64,000 bases of DNA from SIG452 sp045540295 (GTDB lineage: Bacteria > Bacillota > Clostridia > UMGS1840). A program made the position numbers and the translations under genes. The notes below the pieces were generated by a model, which did no database searches, was not told the origin of the DNA, and worked only from the letters and a program-made list of their open reading frames with translations. Positions within the stretch are counted from its first letter, which is position 1. Each line of letters starts with the position of its first letter. Of this stretch, positions 16,575 through 25,429 are shown piece after piece. The DNA lies in NCBI GenBank assembly GCA_045540295.1, contig JAZQGY010000029.1, positions 122,290-186,289 of the forward strand. Reading direction: 5' to 3'.

Positions 16575-17744
16575 ATGGAAAAAAATAAAAGAAATAGAAT
16601 TTTATCTTTTGCGCTGAGTTTGGTGATGTTGCTGTCAGTGGTGTTGTCAGCTACAGTTGTTATGGCGGATCAGAAATCTGACTTACAACAAAAGCAGCAG
16701 AATGCGGAACAAAAGGCAAATGAAGCTCAGGACAAGGTCAACCAGGCAAAGAATCAAAAAGCCAGCTACGAAGAAACAAAACGGGATTTAGATGCACAAA
16801 TGGTAGCTGTTGCTGCTCGTGTGAAAGAACTCAATGACCAGGTTACGGCTTTAGAATCCGAGATTCAGGAAAAGGAAGATGAAATTAAGCGCCTAACGGA
16901 AGAAGAAGAGGAAAATAAGGAGCTTTTTAAATTAAGAATGAGATCCTTATACGAAGAGAATACTACCTCTTATCTGGATATTTTGTTATCCAGCGGTGAT
17001 CTTGCCGACTTTTTCTACCGTTTGGATGTGATTGAACAGATTGCGGTTTACGATCAGCAGATTATTTCGGACATTATTAACCGAAAGGCGAAAGTGGAAG
17101 AAGCTACAGCGATTTTAAATGAGAAAAAAGAAGAATTGCTTGTTGTAAAAGCGGAAGCTGATAAAGAACAGCAAAGCTTGCAGTCGTTGATTGACGAGAA
17201 TACCAGAATTCTGACGCAGTTACAGAATGATATTGCAAAATATACGAAAGAATATGAAAAATTTGAGCAGGAGAGTGCAAGTATACAGGCACAAATCCGT
17301 TCTTTGTCCACACCTTCACAGTCGGGGAAAGCTGCACCGGCGAAATATTCGGGCGGTGTTATGCAGTGGCCTGCACCGGGATATCAGACCATTACGTCAT
17401 ATTTTGGTAATCGACTGCATCCTGTACTGAAGGTATATAAGTTGCATACCGGTATTGATATTGCTGCACCCAGCGGAGCATCTGTCGTAGCAGCTTCGGA
17501 CGGTACTGTTATTATTTCCGGATATTCCAACGCATACGGAAACTATATTGTTATCGACCATGGCGGTGGAATTACTACTTTATACGGTCACCATTCTACC
17601 AATTTGGTATCTAAGGGAGCGGTAGTGAAACGTGGCCAGAAAATTGCAAAGGTGGGCAGCACAGGCTGGTCAACCGGCCCGCATCTTCATTTTGAGGTTA
17701 TGGTAAACGGTGCTGTTCAGAATCCGCTCAATTATTTACAATAA
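16575..17744 (+). CDS. EnvC/NlpD-like murein hydrolase activator with M23 (LytM) domain
   Basis: The 389-residue exported protein has a signal peptide (about 1-31, ending VVMA), a long coiled coil at about 33-245 with a break near LLSSGDLADFFYRLD, a short Ser/Pro linker and a C-terminal M23 domain (about 275-385). The M23 zinc motifs are present (HTGIDIAAPSG and HLHFEV, plus the middle YGHHS), so it may be an active endopeptidase as well as an activator. Coiled coil plus LytM beside ftsEX is the architecture of the FtsEX-controlled EnvC/PcsB-type factors that split septal peptidoglycan. Confidence 0.93.
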   Translation: MEKNKRNRILSFALSLVMLLSVVLSATVVMADQKSDLQQKQQNAEQKANEAQDKVNQAKNQKASYEETKRDLDAQMVAVAARVKELNDQVTALESEIQEKEDEIKRLTEEEEENKELFKLRMRSLYEENTTSYLDILLSSGDLADFFYRLDVIEQIAVYDQQIISDIINRKAKVEEATAILNEKKEELLVVKAEADKEQQSLQSLIDENTRILTQLQNDIAKYTKEYEKFEQESASIQAQIRSLSTPSQSGKAAPAKYSGGVMQWPAPGYQTITSYFGNRLHPVLKVYKLHTGIDIAAPSGASVVAASDGTVIISGYSNAYGNYIVIDHGGGITTLYGHHSTNLVSKGAVVKRGQKIAKVGSTGWSTGPHLHFEVMVNGAVQNPLNYLQ

Positions 17745-17772
17745 TTTGATATTGAATTGCATAATTTATGAA

Positions 17773-17799
17773 GAGGGTATCACAGGTTGTGGTACCCTC
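17773..17799 (+). other. Stable intercistronic hairpin without U-tract
   Basis: GAGGGTATCACA pairs with TGTGGTACCCTC around a GGT loop (12 bp, one G-T pair). No T-run follows on either strand, so it is not a normal terminator. It may protect the upstream mRNA or modulate read-through into the S41 protease gene. Confidence 0.7.
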
Positions 17800-17828
17800 A
17801 AATTTCAAATGAAATGGGGCATCCATTG

Positions 17829-19016
17829 ATGAAGGAGTCTATTGTCAGACGTTTGTTGTATATCGTTTTAACAGTATCTGTCGGTCTTGCAGGCTATTTC
17901 GGCGGAGTGTTACACGAAAGAAGCGGGGGTGCTGCAGGCGGTTATACAACACAGGCATTGAAAATTAAAAAGCTAAGTGATTTGATTCACGAAAACTATT
18001 ATTTCCAAGATTCTATTGATGATGAACAGGCGTTTGACTACGCTATGAACGGATACGTTAGTCATTTAAGAGATCCGTTTTCTTACTACATTTCTGATGA
18101 AGATTTAGATGGGTTTAACGAAGAAATTGAAGGAAACTATGTCGGTATCGGCGTGGAAATCACTGTGGACGAAAATAATTTCCTGATTGTGATCAACTCC
18201 TTTGACGGTTCTGCCGCTCAGGCTGCCGGAATAAAAACAGGGGATCGTATCATTGAAGTAAACGGTACTCCCGTCAATGGAGATATGATGGATGAAACGG
18301 TGGATATGATCCGTGGGCTGCCCGGCGAAAGTGTGTCTCTTGTGATTCTGACCCCGGAAGGAGAAATGCGAGAATTAGATTTGGTTCGTACACAGGTGTC
18401 AATTGAAACCGTTCGTACAAAAATGATGGAAAACGGAATCGGTTATGTGAGGATTTCCAGTTTTGATATCGGGACCGATCTGGAGTTTATCAGAAAATTT
18501 GAAGAGCTTGATCGTAATCAGTTGAAAGGATTGATTATCGATTTAAGATCTAATTCCGGCGGCACACTGGATAGCGTGGTTCGGGTTGCTGATTATCTGA
18601 TGCCGGAGGGAACAGTTGTTTCTATTAAGTATTCAGACGGTTCTGAAATTTCGGAAACCTCAGATGCACAACATTCGGTTGATATTCCAATGTGCGTTTT
18701 AATCAACGAAGGAACTGCCAGCGCTGCAGAGCTTCTTGCAGGAGGCTTGCGAGACAATAACAATGCCAGATTAGTTGGTCAGAATTCCTACGGAAAAGGC
18801 GTGGTAGGTCAAAGCTTTTATATTGATTCCAAGAGTGCGGTTGTTTTGACCATTGGTGAATATTTTCTGCCCAGCGGAGAGAATATTCATAAAGTAGGGC
18901 TTGCTCCGGATATTGAGGTTGCCCTGGAAAACCAGACCACCAGTATTTTCCTGATGGCACAAAGCGAAGACACACAGTTACAAAGAGCAATCGAGGAGCT
19001 TCTATCCCATGAATGA
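17829..19016 (+). CDS. S41 C-terminal processing peptidase (CtpA/CtpB-like)
   Basis: This is a membrane-anchored serine protease of about 395 residues. It has an N-terminal helix (LLYIVLTVSVGLAGYFGGVL), a PDZ domain (about 95-180; YVGIGVEITVDENNFL) and the S41 core with nucleophile motif GTASAAELLAGGL and the general-base lysine in NSYGKGVVGQ. Family members process exported proteins, including sporulation and cell-wall factors. The start is uncertain: ATG 17829 begins MKESIVRRLL, while ATG 17814 and a TTG at 17787 lie in frame but have poorer ribosome-binding context. Confidence 0.92.
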   Translation: MKESIVRRLLYIVLTVSVGLAGYFGGVLHERSGGAAGGYTTQALKIKKLSDLIHENYYFQDSIDDEQAFDYAMNGYVSHLRDPFSYYISDEDLDGFNEEIEGNYVGIGVEITVDENNFLIVINSFDGSAAQAAGIKTGDRIIEVNGTPVNGDMMDETVDMIRGLPGESVSLVILTPEGEMRELDLVRTQVSIETVRTKMMENGIGYVRISSFDIGTDLEFIRKFEELDRNQLKGLIIDLRSNSGGTLDSVVRVADYLMPEGTVVSIKYSDGSEISETSDAQHSVDIPMCVLINEGTASAAELLAGGLRDNNNARLVGQNSYGKGVVGQSFYIDSKSAVVLTIGEYFLPSGENIHKVGLAPDIEVALENQTTSIFLMAQSEDTQLQRAIEELLSHE

Positions 19017-19857
19017 ACTTATAAAAACTGCTCATGCGAAAATTAATCTTACACTGGATGTATTGGGTAAACGGGAAGACGGATATCATGATCTGAAAAT
19101 GATTATGGCTGAAATTCCGTTGTCCGATACCGTTACACTGACGAAACAGGACAGAATTACGGTTCACACAAATTTATCTTTTTTGCCGAATAACGAAAAG
19201 AATATTGCCTTTCGTGCTGCCATGTTGTTCTTCCAAGAAACGAACCTTTCCGGCGGTGTTCAGATTCGTATTGATAAACAGATTCCTGTCAGTGCAGGGT
19301 TGGCAGGCGGAAGCACAGATGCAGCGGCGGTGTTGCATGGGTTAAATGAACTTTATGATGCGAAGTTGTCGCTGGAAAAATTACAGCAGATGGGGAACTT
19401 GATAGGCAAGGATATTCCGTTTTGTTTGCAGGGTGGCGTCGCCCTGGCAGAAGGAACAGGGGAACGGTTAAGCAAGTTGCCAAATCTTCCGCATGGATGG
19501 ATTGTTTTAATGAAACCTCGTTTTATTAATGTGTCCACCAGAGAAGTGTTTACCACTCTTCAGGCATCCAAACTGGAATTGCATCCGGATACCATGGGCG
19601 CCGTTCATGCTTTGGAACGGGGAGATCTTCACGGACTTTCCCGCAGAATGTATAATGTTTTAGAAGAGGTAACTGTGAGGAAGTATCCTTTGATTGCAGA
19701 ACTGAAGAATGTTATGTTGGAAAACGGTGCCTTGGGTAGCGTGATGAGCGGAAGCGGCCCCTCTGTATTTGGTTTTTTTGATTCCGAAGCTGCTGCGGAA
19801 CGGGCGAAAATGCAGCTATTACATTATGACAAACAAGTTTTTCTGATGAAAGTATAA
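19009..19857 (+). CDS. ispE: 4-diphosphocytidyl-2-C-methyl-D-erythritol kinase
   Basis: IspE phosphorylates CDP-methylerythritol in the non-mevalonate isoprenoid pathway. The 282-residue GHMP kinase has the N-terminal AHAKINLTLDVLGKREDGYH, the ATP loop PVSAGLAGGSTDAAAVL and the third GHMP motif SVMSGSGPSVFGFF. It overlaps the S41 gene by 8 nt and takes its RBS (GAGGAG) from within it, so the two are translationally linked. Confidence 0.97.
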   Translation: MNELIKTAHAKINLTLDVLGKREDGYHDLKMIMAEIPLSDTVTLTKQDRITVHTNLSFLPNNEKNIAFRAAMLFFQETNLSGGVQIRIDKQIPVSAGLAGGSTDAAAVLHGLNELYDAKLSLEKLQQMGNLIGKDIPFCLQGGVALAEGTGERLSKLPNLPHGWIVLMKPRFINVSTREVFTTLQASKLELHPDTMGAVHALERGDLHGLSRRMYNVLEEVTVRKYPLIAELKNVMLENGALGSVMSGSGPSVFGFFDSEAAAERAKMQLLHYDKQVFLMKV

Positions 19858-19880
19858 ATTTTTCAGAATGGGTAAGAATC
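19852..19880 (+). promoter_or_regulatory. Sigma-F-type promoter for spoIIR, embedded in the ispE end and terminator
   Basis: GTATA (19852-19856), 14 bp, GGTAAGAATC (19871-19880) fits the forespore sigma-F pattern GYATA / GGnnAnAnTR with one mismatch. The predicted start (about 19887) falls inside the loop of the ispE terminator, so a sigma-F transcript would not contain the 5' half of that hairpin. In B. subtilis spoIIR is a sigma-F target. Confidence 0.65.
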
Positions 19881-19909
19881 GTACTGACATAGTACGGTTC
19901 TTATTTTTT
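19874..19909 (+). terminator. Terminator after ispE
   Basis: A 12-bp perfect stem (19874-19885 with 19891-19902, one U-G pair), GACAT loop, then ATTTTTT. Confidence 0.88.
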
Positions 19910-19925
19910 ATGAAGGAGAATGAAT

Positions 19926-20588
19926 ATGAAACAAATGAAGCAAATGAATCAAATGAAGGAACTGCAATTTTTTAAGGATTTTATGAAAAAAAACAAAGCA
20001 GTGATTATTGCTGTGGCAGCTGTATTTTTAGTTGGTACGTTATTGGGAATGGTTGCTGAAGCAAAAACAATTTCTCAAAAATTTGTAAGATTCCATATTG
20101 TTGCAAACAGCAATTCTGTGGCAGATCAAAATGTTAAAATGAAGGTGCGGGAAGCAATTTTTTCAGAATTGGACTTTTCACAAATCACCTCAAAGGAAGA
20201 AGCTTTAGAATTTTTTAAAGAACATCAGTATGAAATTTCAGACTTATCGAACCGAGTTCTTCGGGAAAACGGTTTTTCATATCAGGCAAAGGTAACTGTT
20301 TCCAAAAAAGAATTTCCGGTTCGGCAATATTCGGATTTTGTGTTGCCGGCAGGCAATTATGATGCTGTGAGCATTATTCTTGGCGAGGGGGCAGGGGAGA
20401 ATTTTTTCTGCGTAATGTACCCATCTCTGTGCAAAATTGAGGGGGTAACGGAAAAAACAGATTCTAATGCGGAAATTTTGAATTGTGTTTTAACAGAACA
20501 AGAGATTTCCGCTATTACCGGCAATGAAAAGCAAATTGTGTGCAAATTTAAAATAGTAGAATGGTTCGAAAAACTCTTCTGTTTTTAA
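19926..20588 (+). CDS. spoIIR: Stage II sporulation protein R
   Basis: SpoIIR is made in the forespore and secreted to trigger SpoIIGA processing of pro-sigma-E in the mother cell. The 220-residue protein has an N-terminal membrane or signal helix (AVIIAVAAVFLVGTLLGMV) and the family signature KFVRFHIVANSNSVADQNVK. ATG 19926 is chosen because AAGGAG (19913-19918) is 7 nt upstream; ATG 19920 is too close. The first codons form a 9-nt repeat (ATG-AAR-CAA, about three copies) giving MKQMKQMNQMK. This is the clearest sporulation gene in the window. Confidence 0.92.
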   Translation: MKQMKQMNQMKELQFFKDFMKKNKAVIIAVAAVFLVGTLLGMVAEAKTISQKFVRFHIVANSNSVADQNVKMKVREAIFSELDFSQITSKEEALEFFKEHQYEISDLSNRVLRENGFSYQAKVTVSKKEFPVRQYSDFVLPAGNYDAVSIILGEGAGENFFCVMYPSLCKIEGVTEKTDSNAEILNCVLTEQEISAITGNEKQIVCKFKIVEWFEKLFCF

Positions 20589-20595
20589 AACGAAT

Positions 20596-20635
20596 GGTCA
20601 GATTCACTGAATTTATCAGTTTGTCTGACCTTTTT
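20596..20635 (+). terminator. Terminator after spoIIR
   Basis: Stem GGTCAGA/TCTGACC extended by ACTGA/TCAGT around an ATTTA loop, followed by TTTTT. Confidence 0.85.
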
Positions 20636-20699
20636 CTTGTTCTTTTTATAAAAAAATGCAAAAAAAGGTAAAAATTCGGAAAAAGTTATGGAAAAACTC

Positions 20700-20727
20700 T
20701 TTACAAATTTTAGATTTGTGGTATAAT
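20700..20727 (+). promoter_or_regulatory. ppdK promoter
   Basis: TTTACA (20700-20705), 16 bp, TATAAT (20722-20727). It leaves a leader of about 105 nt before ppdK that holds no obvious known riboswitch. Confidence 0.7.
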
Positions 20728-20840
20728 ATAGCAGTATGACTTGTTGGGTTTACAATAGAGTGTGACATTTTTTTAACAAACTGCAATGAGTACTTCAAAA
20801 CTGTAAAAAATAACATTATACACTTAGGAGGTTTTTACTC

Positions 20841-23465
20841 ATGGGTAAAAAATTTGTATACCTTTTTTCCGAAGGTGACGCATCAATGCGTGAACTGCTG
20901 GGTGGTAAAGGTGCGAACCTGGCTGAAATGACCAAAATCGGTCTGCCGGTTCCCCAGGGCTTCACTGTTTCTACTGAAGCTTGTACTCAGTATTATGAAG
21001 ATGGCAGAACCATCAACGCAGACATTCAGGCTGAAATTATGGAAAACATCACCAAAATGGAAGCAATCTGCGGTAAAAAATTCGGCGATAAAGAAAATCC
21101 GTTATTGGTTTCTGTTCGTTCCGGTGCAAGAGCTTCTATGCCCGGTATGATGGATACCATCTTGAACTTAGGTTTAAACGAAGAAGTTGTTGAAACTATC
21201 TCCGCAAAAACCGGCAACGCTAGATGGGCTTGGGACTGCTACAGAAGATTCATCCAGATGTATTCTGACGTAGTTATGGAAGTAGGTAAAAAATACTTCG
21301 AAGAACTGATCGACGAAATGAAAGCTAAAAAAGGCGTTACTCAGGACGTTGAATTAACTGCTGAAGATTTAAAAGAATTAGCAGGTCAGTTCAAAGCTGA
21401 ATACAAATCCAAAATCGGTAAAGACTTCCCGTCTGATCCCAAAGAACAGTTAATGGGTGCTGTTGAAGCAGTATTCCGCTCCTGGGACAACCCCCGTGCA
21501 AATGTTTACAGACGTGATAACGATATTCCTTATTCCTGGGGTACCGCTGTTAACGTGCAGATGATGGCATTCGGTAACATGGGTGATGACTGTGGTACCG
21601 GTGTTGCATTTACCCGTGATCCTGCTACCGGTGACAAAGGCTTAATGGGTGAATTCTTAGTAAACGCTCAGGGTGAAGACGTTGTTGCAGGCGTCCGTAC
21701 TCCTATGCCGATTGCTCAGATGGCTGAAACTTTCCCCGAAGCTTTCGATGAATTCAACAAAGTTTGTGCAATCTTAGAAGATCACTACAGAGATATGCAG
21801 GATATGGAATTCACCATTGAAAACAAAAAACTGTATATGCTCCAGACCAGAAACGGTAAGAGAACTGCAAGAGCTGCTTTAAAAATCGCTTGTGACTTAG
21901 TAGATGAAGGCATGATCGACAAAAAACAGGCAGTTGCAATGATCGACCCCAGAAACTTAGATACCTTATTACATCCCCAGTTTGATGCGAAAGCATTAAA
22001 AGCTGCTACTCCCGCTGGCAGAGGCTTAGGTGCTTCTCCCGGAGCTGCTTGCGGCCAGGTTGTATTTACTGCTGAAGATGCAGAAGCTTGGAACGCACAG
22101 GGCAAAAAAGTTATCTTAGTTCGTTTAGAAACCTCTCCCGAAGATATTACCGGTATGAAAGCATCCCAGGGTATCTTAACCGTTCGTGGCGGTATGACCT
22201 CTCACGCAGCAGTTGTTGCTCGTGGTATGGGTACTTGCTGTGTATCCGGTTGTGGCGACATCAACATGGACGAAGAAAACAAAAAATTCACCTTAGCTGG
22301 TAAAACCTATGTAGAAGGTGACGAAATCTCCATCGACGGTTCCACCGGTAACATCTATGACGGTATTATTCCTACCGTTGATGCTGAAATCGCTGGTGAA
22401 TTTGGCAGAATCATGCAGTGGGCTGACGAATTCAGAACTCTGAAAGTTAGAACCAATGCTGATACTCCTGCTGATGCGAAAAAAGCTGTTGAACTGGGTG
22501 CTGAAGGTATCGGTCTGTGCCGTACCGAGCATATGTTCTTCGAAGCAGACAGAATCGCTGCATTCAGAGAAATGATTTGTGCTGATACTGTAGAAGCAAG
22601 AGAAGCTGCATTAGAAAAAATCCTGCCCTATCAGCAGGGAGACTTCGAAAAATTATACGAAGCTCTGGAAGGTAACCCTGTTACCATCCGTTTCTTAGAT
22701 CCTCCGTTGCATGAATTCGTTCCCACCGAAGAAGCTGACATTGCTGCATTAGCAAAAGCTCAGGGCAAAACCGTGGAAGATATCAAAGCTATCATTGCTT
22801 CCTTACATGAATTTAACCCCATGATGGGTCACAGAGGATGCCGTCTGGCAGTTACCTACCCTGAAATTGCTAAAATGCAGACTAAAGCGGTTATTCGTGC
22901 TGCAATCAATGTGAAAAAAGCTCATCCGGATTGGAACATTGTTCCCGAAATCATGATTCCCTTAGTTGGCGATATTAAAGAATTAAAATACGTTAAAAAC
23001 GATGTTGTTGCAACTGCTGATGCTGAAATCGCAGCTGCAGGCGCTGACTTAAAATACGAAGTTGGTACTATGATTGAAATCCCCAGAGCTGCTTTAACTG
23101 CAGACGATATCGCAAAAGAAGCTGAATTCTTCTGCTTCGGTACCAATGACTTAACCCAGATGACCTACGGTTTCTCCCGTGACGATGCTGGTAAATTCTT
23201 AGATGCTTACTATGATGCAAAAATCTTTGAAAACGATCCCTTTGCAAAACTGGACCAGACCGGTGTTGGTAAGCTGATGGAATTAGCTGTTACCTTAGGT
23301 AAAAAAGTTCGTCCCGAAATGCACTGCGGTATCTGCGGTGAACACGGTGGTGACCCCGTTTCTGTTGAATTCTGTCACAGAATCGGCTTAGACTACGTTT
23401 CTTGTTCTCCCTTCCGTGTACCGATTGCAAGACTGGCTGCTGCTCAGGCTGCAATCAAAGGCTAA
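20841..23465 (+). CDS. ppdK: Pyruvate, phosphate dikinase
   Basis: PPDK interconverts pyruvate, ATP and phosphate with PEP, AMP and pyrophosphate; in anaerobic clostridia it can run in the glycolytic direction to gain ATP from PPi. The 874-residue protein has the full domain order: N-terminal ATP-grasp (GGKGANLAEMTKIGLPVPQG), swivelling domain with catalytic His (GGMTSHAAVVARGMGTCC) and C-terminal PEP/pyruvate TIM barrel (GLCRTEHMFF; MHCGICGEHGG with the catalytic Cys). AGGAGG sits 7-8 nt before ATG. Strong codon bias towards a few codons suggests very high expression. Confidence 0.98.
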   Translation: MGKKFVYLFSEGDASMRELLGGKGANLAEMTKIGLPVPQGFTVSTEACTQYYEDGRTINADIQAEIMENITKMEAICGKKFGDKENPLLVSVRSGARASMPGMMDTILNLGLNEEVVETISAKTGNARWAWDCYRRFIQMYSDVVMEVGKKYFEELIDEMKAKKGVTQDVELTAEDLKELAGQFKAEYKSKIGKDFPSDPKEQLMGAVEAVFRSWDNPRANVYRRDNDIPYSWGTAVNVQMMAFGNMGDDCGTGVAFTRDPATGDKGLMGEFLVNAQGEDVVAGVRTPMPIAQMAETFPEAFDEFNKVCAILEDHYRDMQDMEFTIENKKLYMLQTRNGKRTARAALKIACDLVDEGMIDKKQAVAMIDPRNLDTLLHPQFDAKALKAATPAGRGLGASPGAACGQVVFTAEDAEAWNAQGKKVILVRLETSPEDITGMKASQGILTVRGGMTSHAAVVARGMGTCCVSGCGDINMDEENKKFTLAGKTYVEGDEISIDGSTGNIYDGIIPTVDAEIAGEFGRIMQWADEFRTLKVRTNADTPADAKKAVELGAEGIGLCRTEHMFFEADRIAAFREMICADTVEAREAALEKILPYQQGDFEKLYEALEGNPVTIRFLDPPLHEFVPTEEADIAALAKAQGKTVEDIKAIIASLHEFNPMMGHRGCRLAVTYPEIAKMQTKAVIRAAINVKKAHPDWNIVPEIMIPLVGDIKELKYVKNDVVATADAEIAAAGADLKYEVGTMIEIPRAALTADDIAKEAEFFCFGTNDLTQMTYGFSRDDAGKFLDAYYDAKIFENDPFAKLDQTGVGKLMELAVTLGKKVRPEMHCGICGEHGGDPVSVEFCHRIGLDYVSCSPFRVPIARLAAAQAAIKG

Positions 23466-23495
23466 AATACAATTCTAGTTGTAATATAGCATAAC

Positions 23496-23534
23496 AAAAA
23501 GAGTTGCGAATCCAAAGATTCGCAACTCTTTTTT
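23496..23534. terminator. Terminator after ppdK
   Basis: A 17-bp perfect stem (23496-23512 with 23517-23533), CAAA loop, T-run. Confidence 0.95.
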
Positions 23535-23542
23535 ATTTCAAA

Positions 23543-23571
23543 TTGACATTGCTTTTGAAATATGTTATACT
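23543..23571 (+). promoter_or_regulatory. Promoter of the ACT-metallo-beta-lactamase gene
   Basis: TTGACA (23543-23548), 17 bp, TATACT (23566-23571). Confidence 0.75.
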
Positions 23572-23664
23572 GAAAAAGCATTTACAAGTCTATTTTGGCT
23601 TTTCATTTTGACTTAATGTGAGTATAGTAAGATTGTCGAATTTTGGCGAAAGCGAGGAAAATGA

Positions 23665-25101
23665 ATGAAAAAAACATATATAACATCAATGCCAAACCAT
23701 ATTGGCGCATTTTTAAAGGCGAGCAAGTGTTTTTCGGCATTAGGAATTAACATTACTCGCGTAAGTTACAATAAGGCTGTAGATTCGCATACCTTGTTTA
23801 TAGATGCAGAAGGAACAGAAGAACAGTTGAAAAAAGCAGATAGTGAACTTGAAAAGATTGGTTATCTTCAAAATAACAACTCAAAAACAAGCATTGTATT
23901 ATTGGAGTTTTGTCTGAAAGATGTTCCGGGAAGTGTTACGGATGTTTTGACTTTGATTGACAAATTCAATTTTAACATATCATATATAAGTTCACAAGAG
24001 AATGGGACGAATTATCAGTATTTTAAGATGGGTTTGTATGTTGATGATTCGCAAAAAATATCTGAGTTTTTGAAGGAAGTCGAAAAAATATGCAAAGTCA
24101 GGATGATAGACTATAACAGATCAGAGAAGGTTTATGATAACAGTATTTTTTACAATACATATGTTTTGGGACTGGCTCAGGTTATGGGTTTAACAACTGA
24201 TATAAGCAAAGAACTTTTAGTACATGTAAATCTTGCTATGCAGACATTGGACGAACAGGGATTGTCTCCATATCGCACCTTTGACAGTATCAGCAAATTT
24301 GCAGAATTGCTTGGTGCCTCGAAAGGAAGAAATTTTTCTCCACGGATAACCAAACACAAAATTACTGAAAAAACCGAGATAACATTGATAGAACCTCCTT
24401 GTGGAAGTAATACAATCATTATAAACAGCGACAGAAAATATTTGTTTATAGACAGCGGTTATGCTTGCTATAAAGAAGAAATGTTGAGCGTGTTTAAAGA
24501 GATTATACCTGAATTTGATGAAATTCAAAAAACAATACTTATAACGCATGCCGATGTTGACCATTGCGGACTATTGCCTGTATTTGACAAAGTTATTGCT
24601 AGTCATAAAACCGCAAAGTGCTTAAATAAAGAATATAACGGAAAAAATGGGTATAGGGAGGAAAATCCCCTGCACAAACCGTATATTAATATTTGCAAAT
24701 TACTTACTTCATATCAAACAATAAATCCTGGTAAGGTTATAACATTGTGGGATGATGTGGAACATCCGGAAGAACCTCTTACTCAAATTGGTTTTTTCGA
24801 TTTCGGAGAACTCCATTTTGAAGTGTATGAGGGAAAAGGCGGACATCTTCCCGGAGAAATAGTTCTTATTGATTATCGAAATCATATTGCAATTACCGGG
24901 GATATCTATATTAACGTCCATGGATTAACACAGGAACAGGCGGAATACAACCAATATGCCCCAATACTTATGACATCCGTTGATACCAATTCTGAGCTTT
25001 GTGCAGAAGAACGAAAGGCAATCATGCAAAGATTGGGTGTAGGGAAATGGCAAATTTATGGGGCGCATGGGTTTAAAAAGGATTATTCCGTTAATGTATA
25101 A
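23665..25101 (+). CDS. ACT-ACT-metallo-beta-lactamase-fold hydrolase
   Basis: The 478-residue protein has two tandem ACT-like domains (about 1-70 and 76-155; the second begins VLLEFCLKDVPGSVTDVLTL), a helical linker, and from about 245 a metallo-beta-lactamase fold. Metal-binding motifs are THADVDHCG (HxDxDH), a later GGHLPGEIVLID, TGDIYIN and a C-terminal GAHG. ACT domains usually bind amino acids, so an allosterically controlled hydrolase is inferred; the substrate is unknown. RBS GAGG lies 7 nt before ATG 23665. Codon use is more AT-rich than in the flanking housekeeping genes, and the gene sits in an accessory patch. Confidence 0.82.
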   Translation: MKKTYITSMPNHIGAFLKASKCFSALGINITRVSYNKAVDSHTLFIDAEGTEEQLKKADSELEKIGYLQNNNSKTSIVLLEFCLKDVPGSVTDVLTLIDKFNFNISYISSQENGTNYQYFKMGLYVDDSQKISEFLKEVEKICKVRMIDYNRSEKVYDNSIFYNTYVLGLAQVMGLTTDISKELLVHVNLAMQTLDEQGLSPYRTFDSISKFAELLGASKGRNFSPRITKHKITEKTEITLIEPPCGSNTIIINSDRKYLFIDSGYACYKEEMLSVFKEIIPEFDEIQKTILITHADVDHCGLLPVFDKVIASHKTAKCLNKEYNGKNGYREENPLHKPYINICKLLTSYQTINPGKVITLWDDVEHPEEPLTQIGFFDFGELHFEVYEGKGGHLPGEIVLIDYRNHIAITGDIYINVHGLTQEQAEYNQYAPILMTSVDTNSELCAEERKAIMQRLGVGKWQIYGAHGFKKDYSVNV

Positions 25102-25168
25102 TTTTCCTGATCAACATAGAATGAGCCTGATGCTACACACTTGTCATCTAGTTTATACAGTCTTTATA

Positions 25169-25372
25169 TGCGGTGCACAGCACCGCAGCGATATGAATTC
25201 TTGTGAATTCTCGATATGTGCTTTGCACTCGATATGCCTGACGGCTCGATATGTTGCTAACGCAACGAGAATTCATATTATATCGAGTTTTGAGTGAAAC
25301 GAAAAACATATCGATTTTACAAAAGTAAAAATATCGAGCAAACGGAGTTTGCATTTCGACAAAAATTTTGTC
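25169..25372. repeat. Array of nine short hairpins with mirror-symmetric TCGATAT / ATATCGA linkers
   Basis: This non-coding element fills most of the gap 25102-25429. Nine stem-loops run in order: 25170-25186, 25195-25210, 25218-25228, 25236-25245, 25253-25266, 25287-25300, 25315-25330, 25338-25352 and 25358-25372. Stems are 3-7 bp with different sequences and loops of 3-6 nt. The left half is spaced by GCGATAT (25188) and TCGATAT (25211, 25229, 25246); the right half by ATATCGA (25280, 25308, 25331) and ATTTCGA (25353). Left linkers are the reverse complement of right linkers, and GAATTCTC (25205) complements GAGAATTC (25267), so the whole array could fold as one branched structure. Function unknown. 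Confidence 0.85.
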
Positions 25373-25378
25373 CCTAAC

Positions 25379-25408
25379 TTGACAAAATCATAATAAGGGT
25401 GTTAAAAT
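25379..25408 (+). promoter_or_regulatory. Possible promoter for the frameshifted small gene
   Basis: TTGACA (25379-25384), 18 bp, TAAAAT (25403-25408), just after the hairpin array. Confidence 0.5.
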
Positions 25409-25429
25409 TTGGCGAAAGGGTGTTGTTTA

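Noticed and set aside
17773..17799. Hairpin after the EnvC-like gene as a terminator
   Set aside because: The stem is strong, but there is no U-tract on either strand.
18703..19167. 154-residue open frame on minus across the S41 and ispE overlap
   Set aside because: It covers two well-supported genes in antisense and has no RBS or recognisable motif.
25169..25372. Regularly spaced 7-nt linkers suggested a CRISPR array
   Set aside because: Linkers are far too short, they invert in the second half, the intervals are self-complementary hairpins of uneven length, and no cas genes are nearby.
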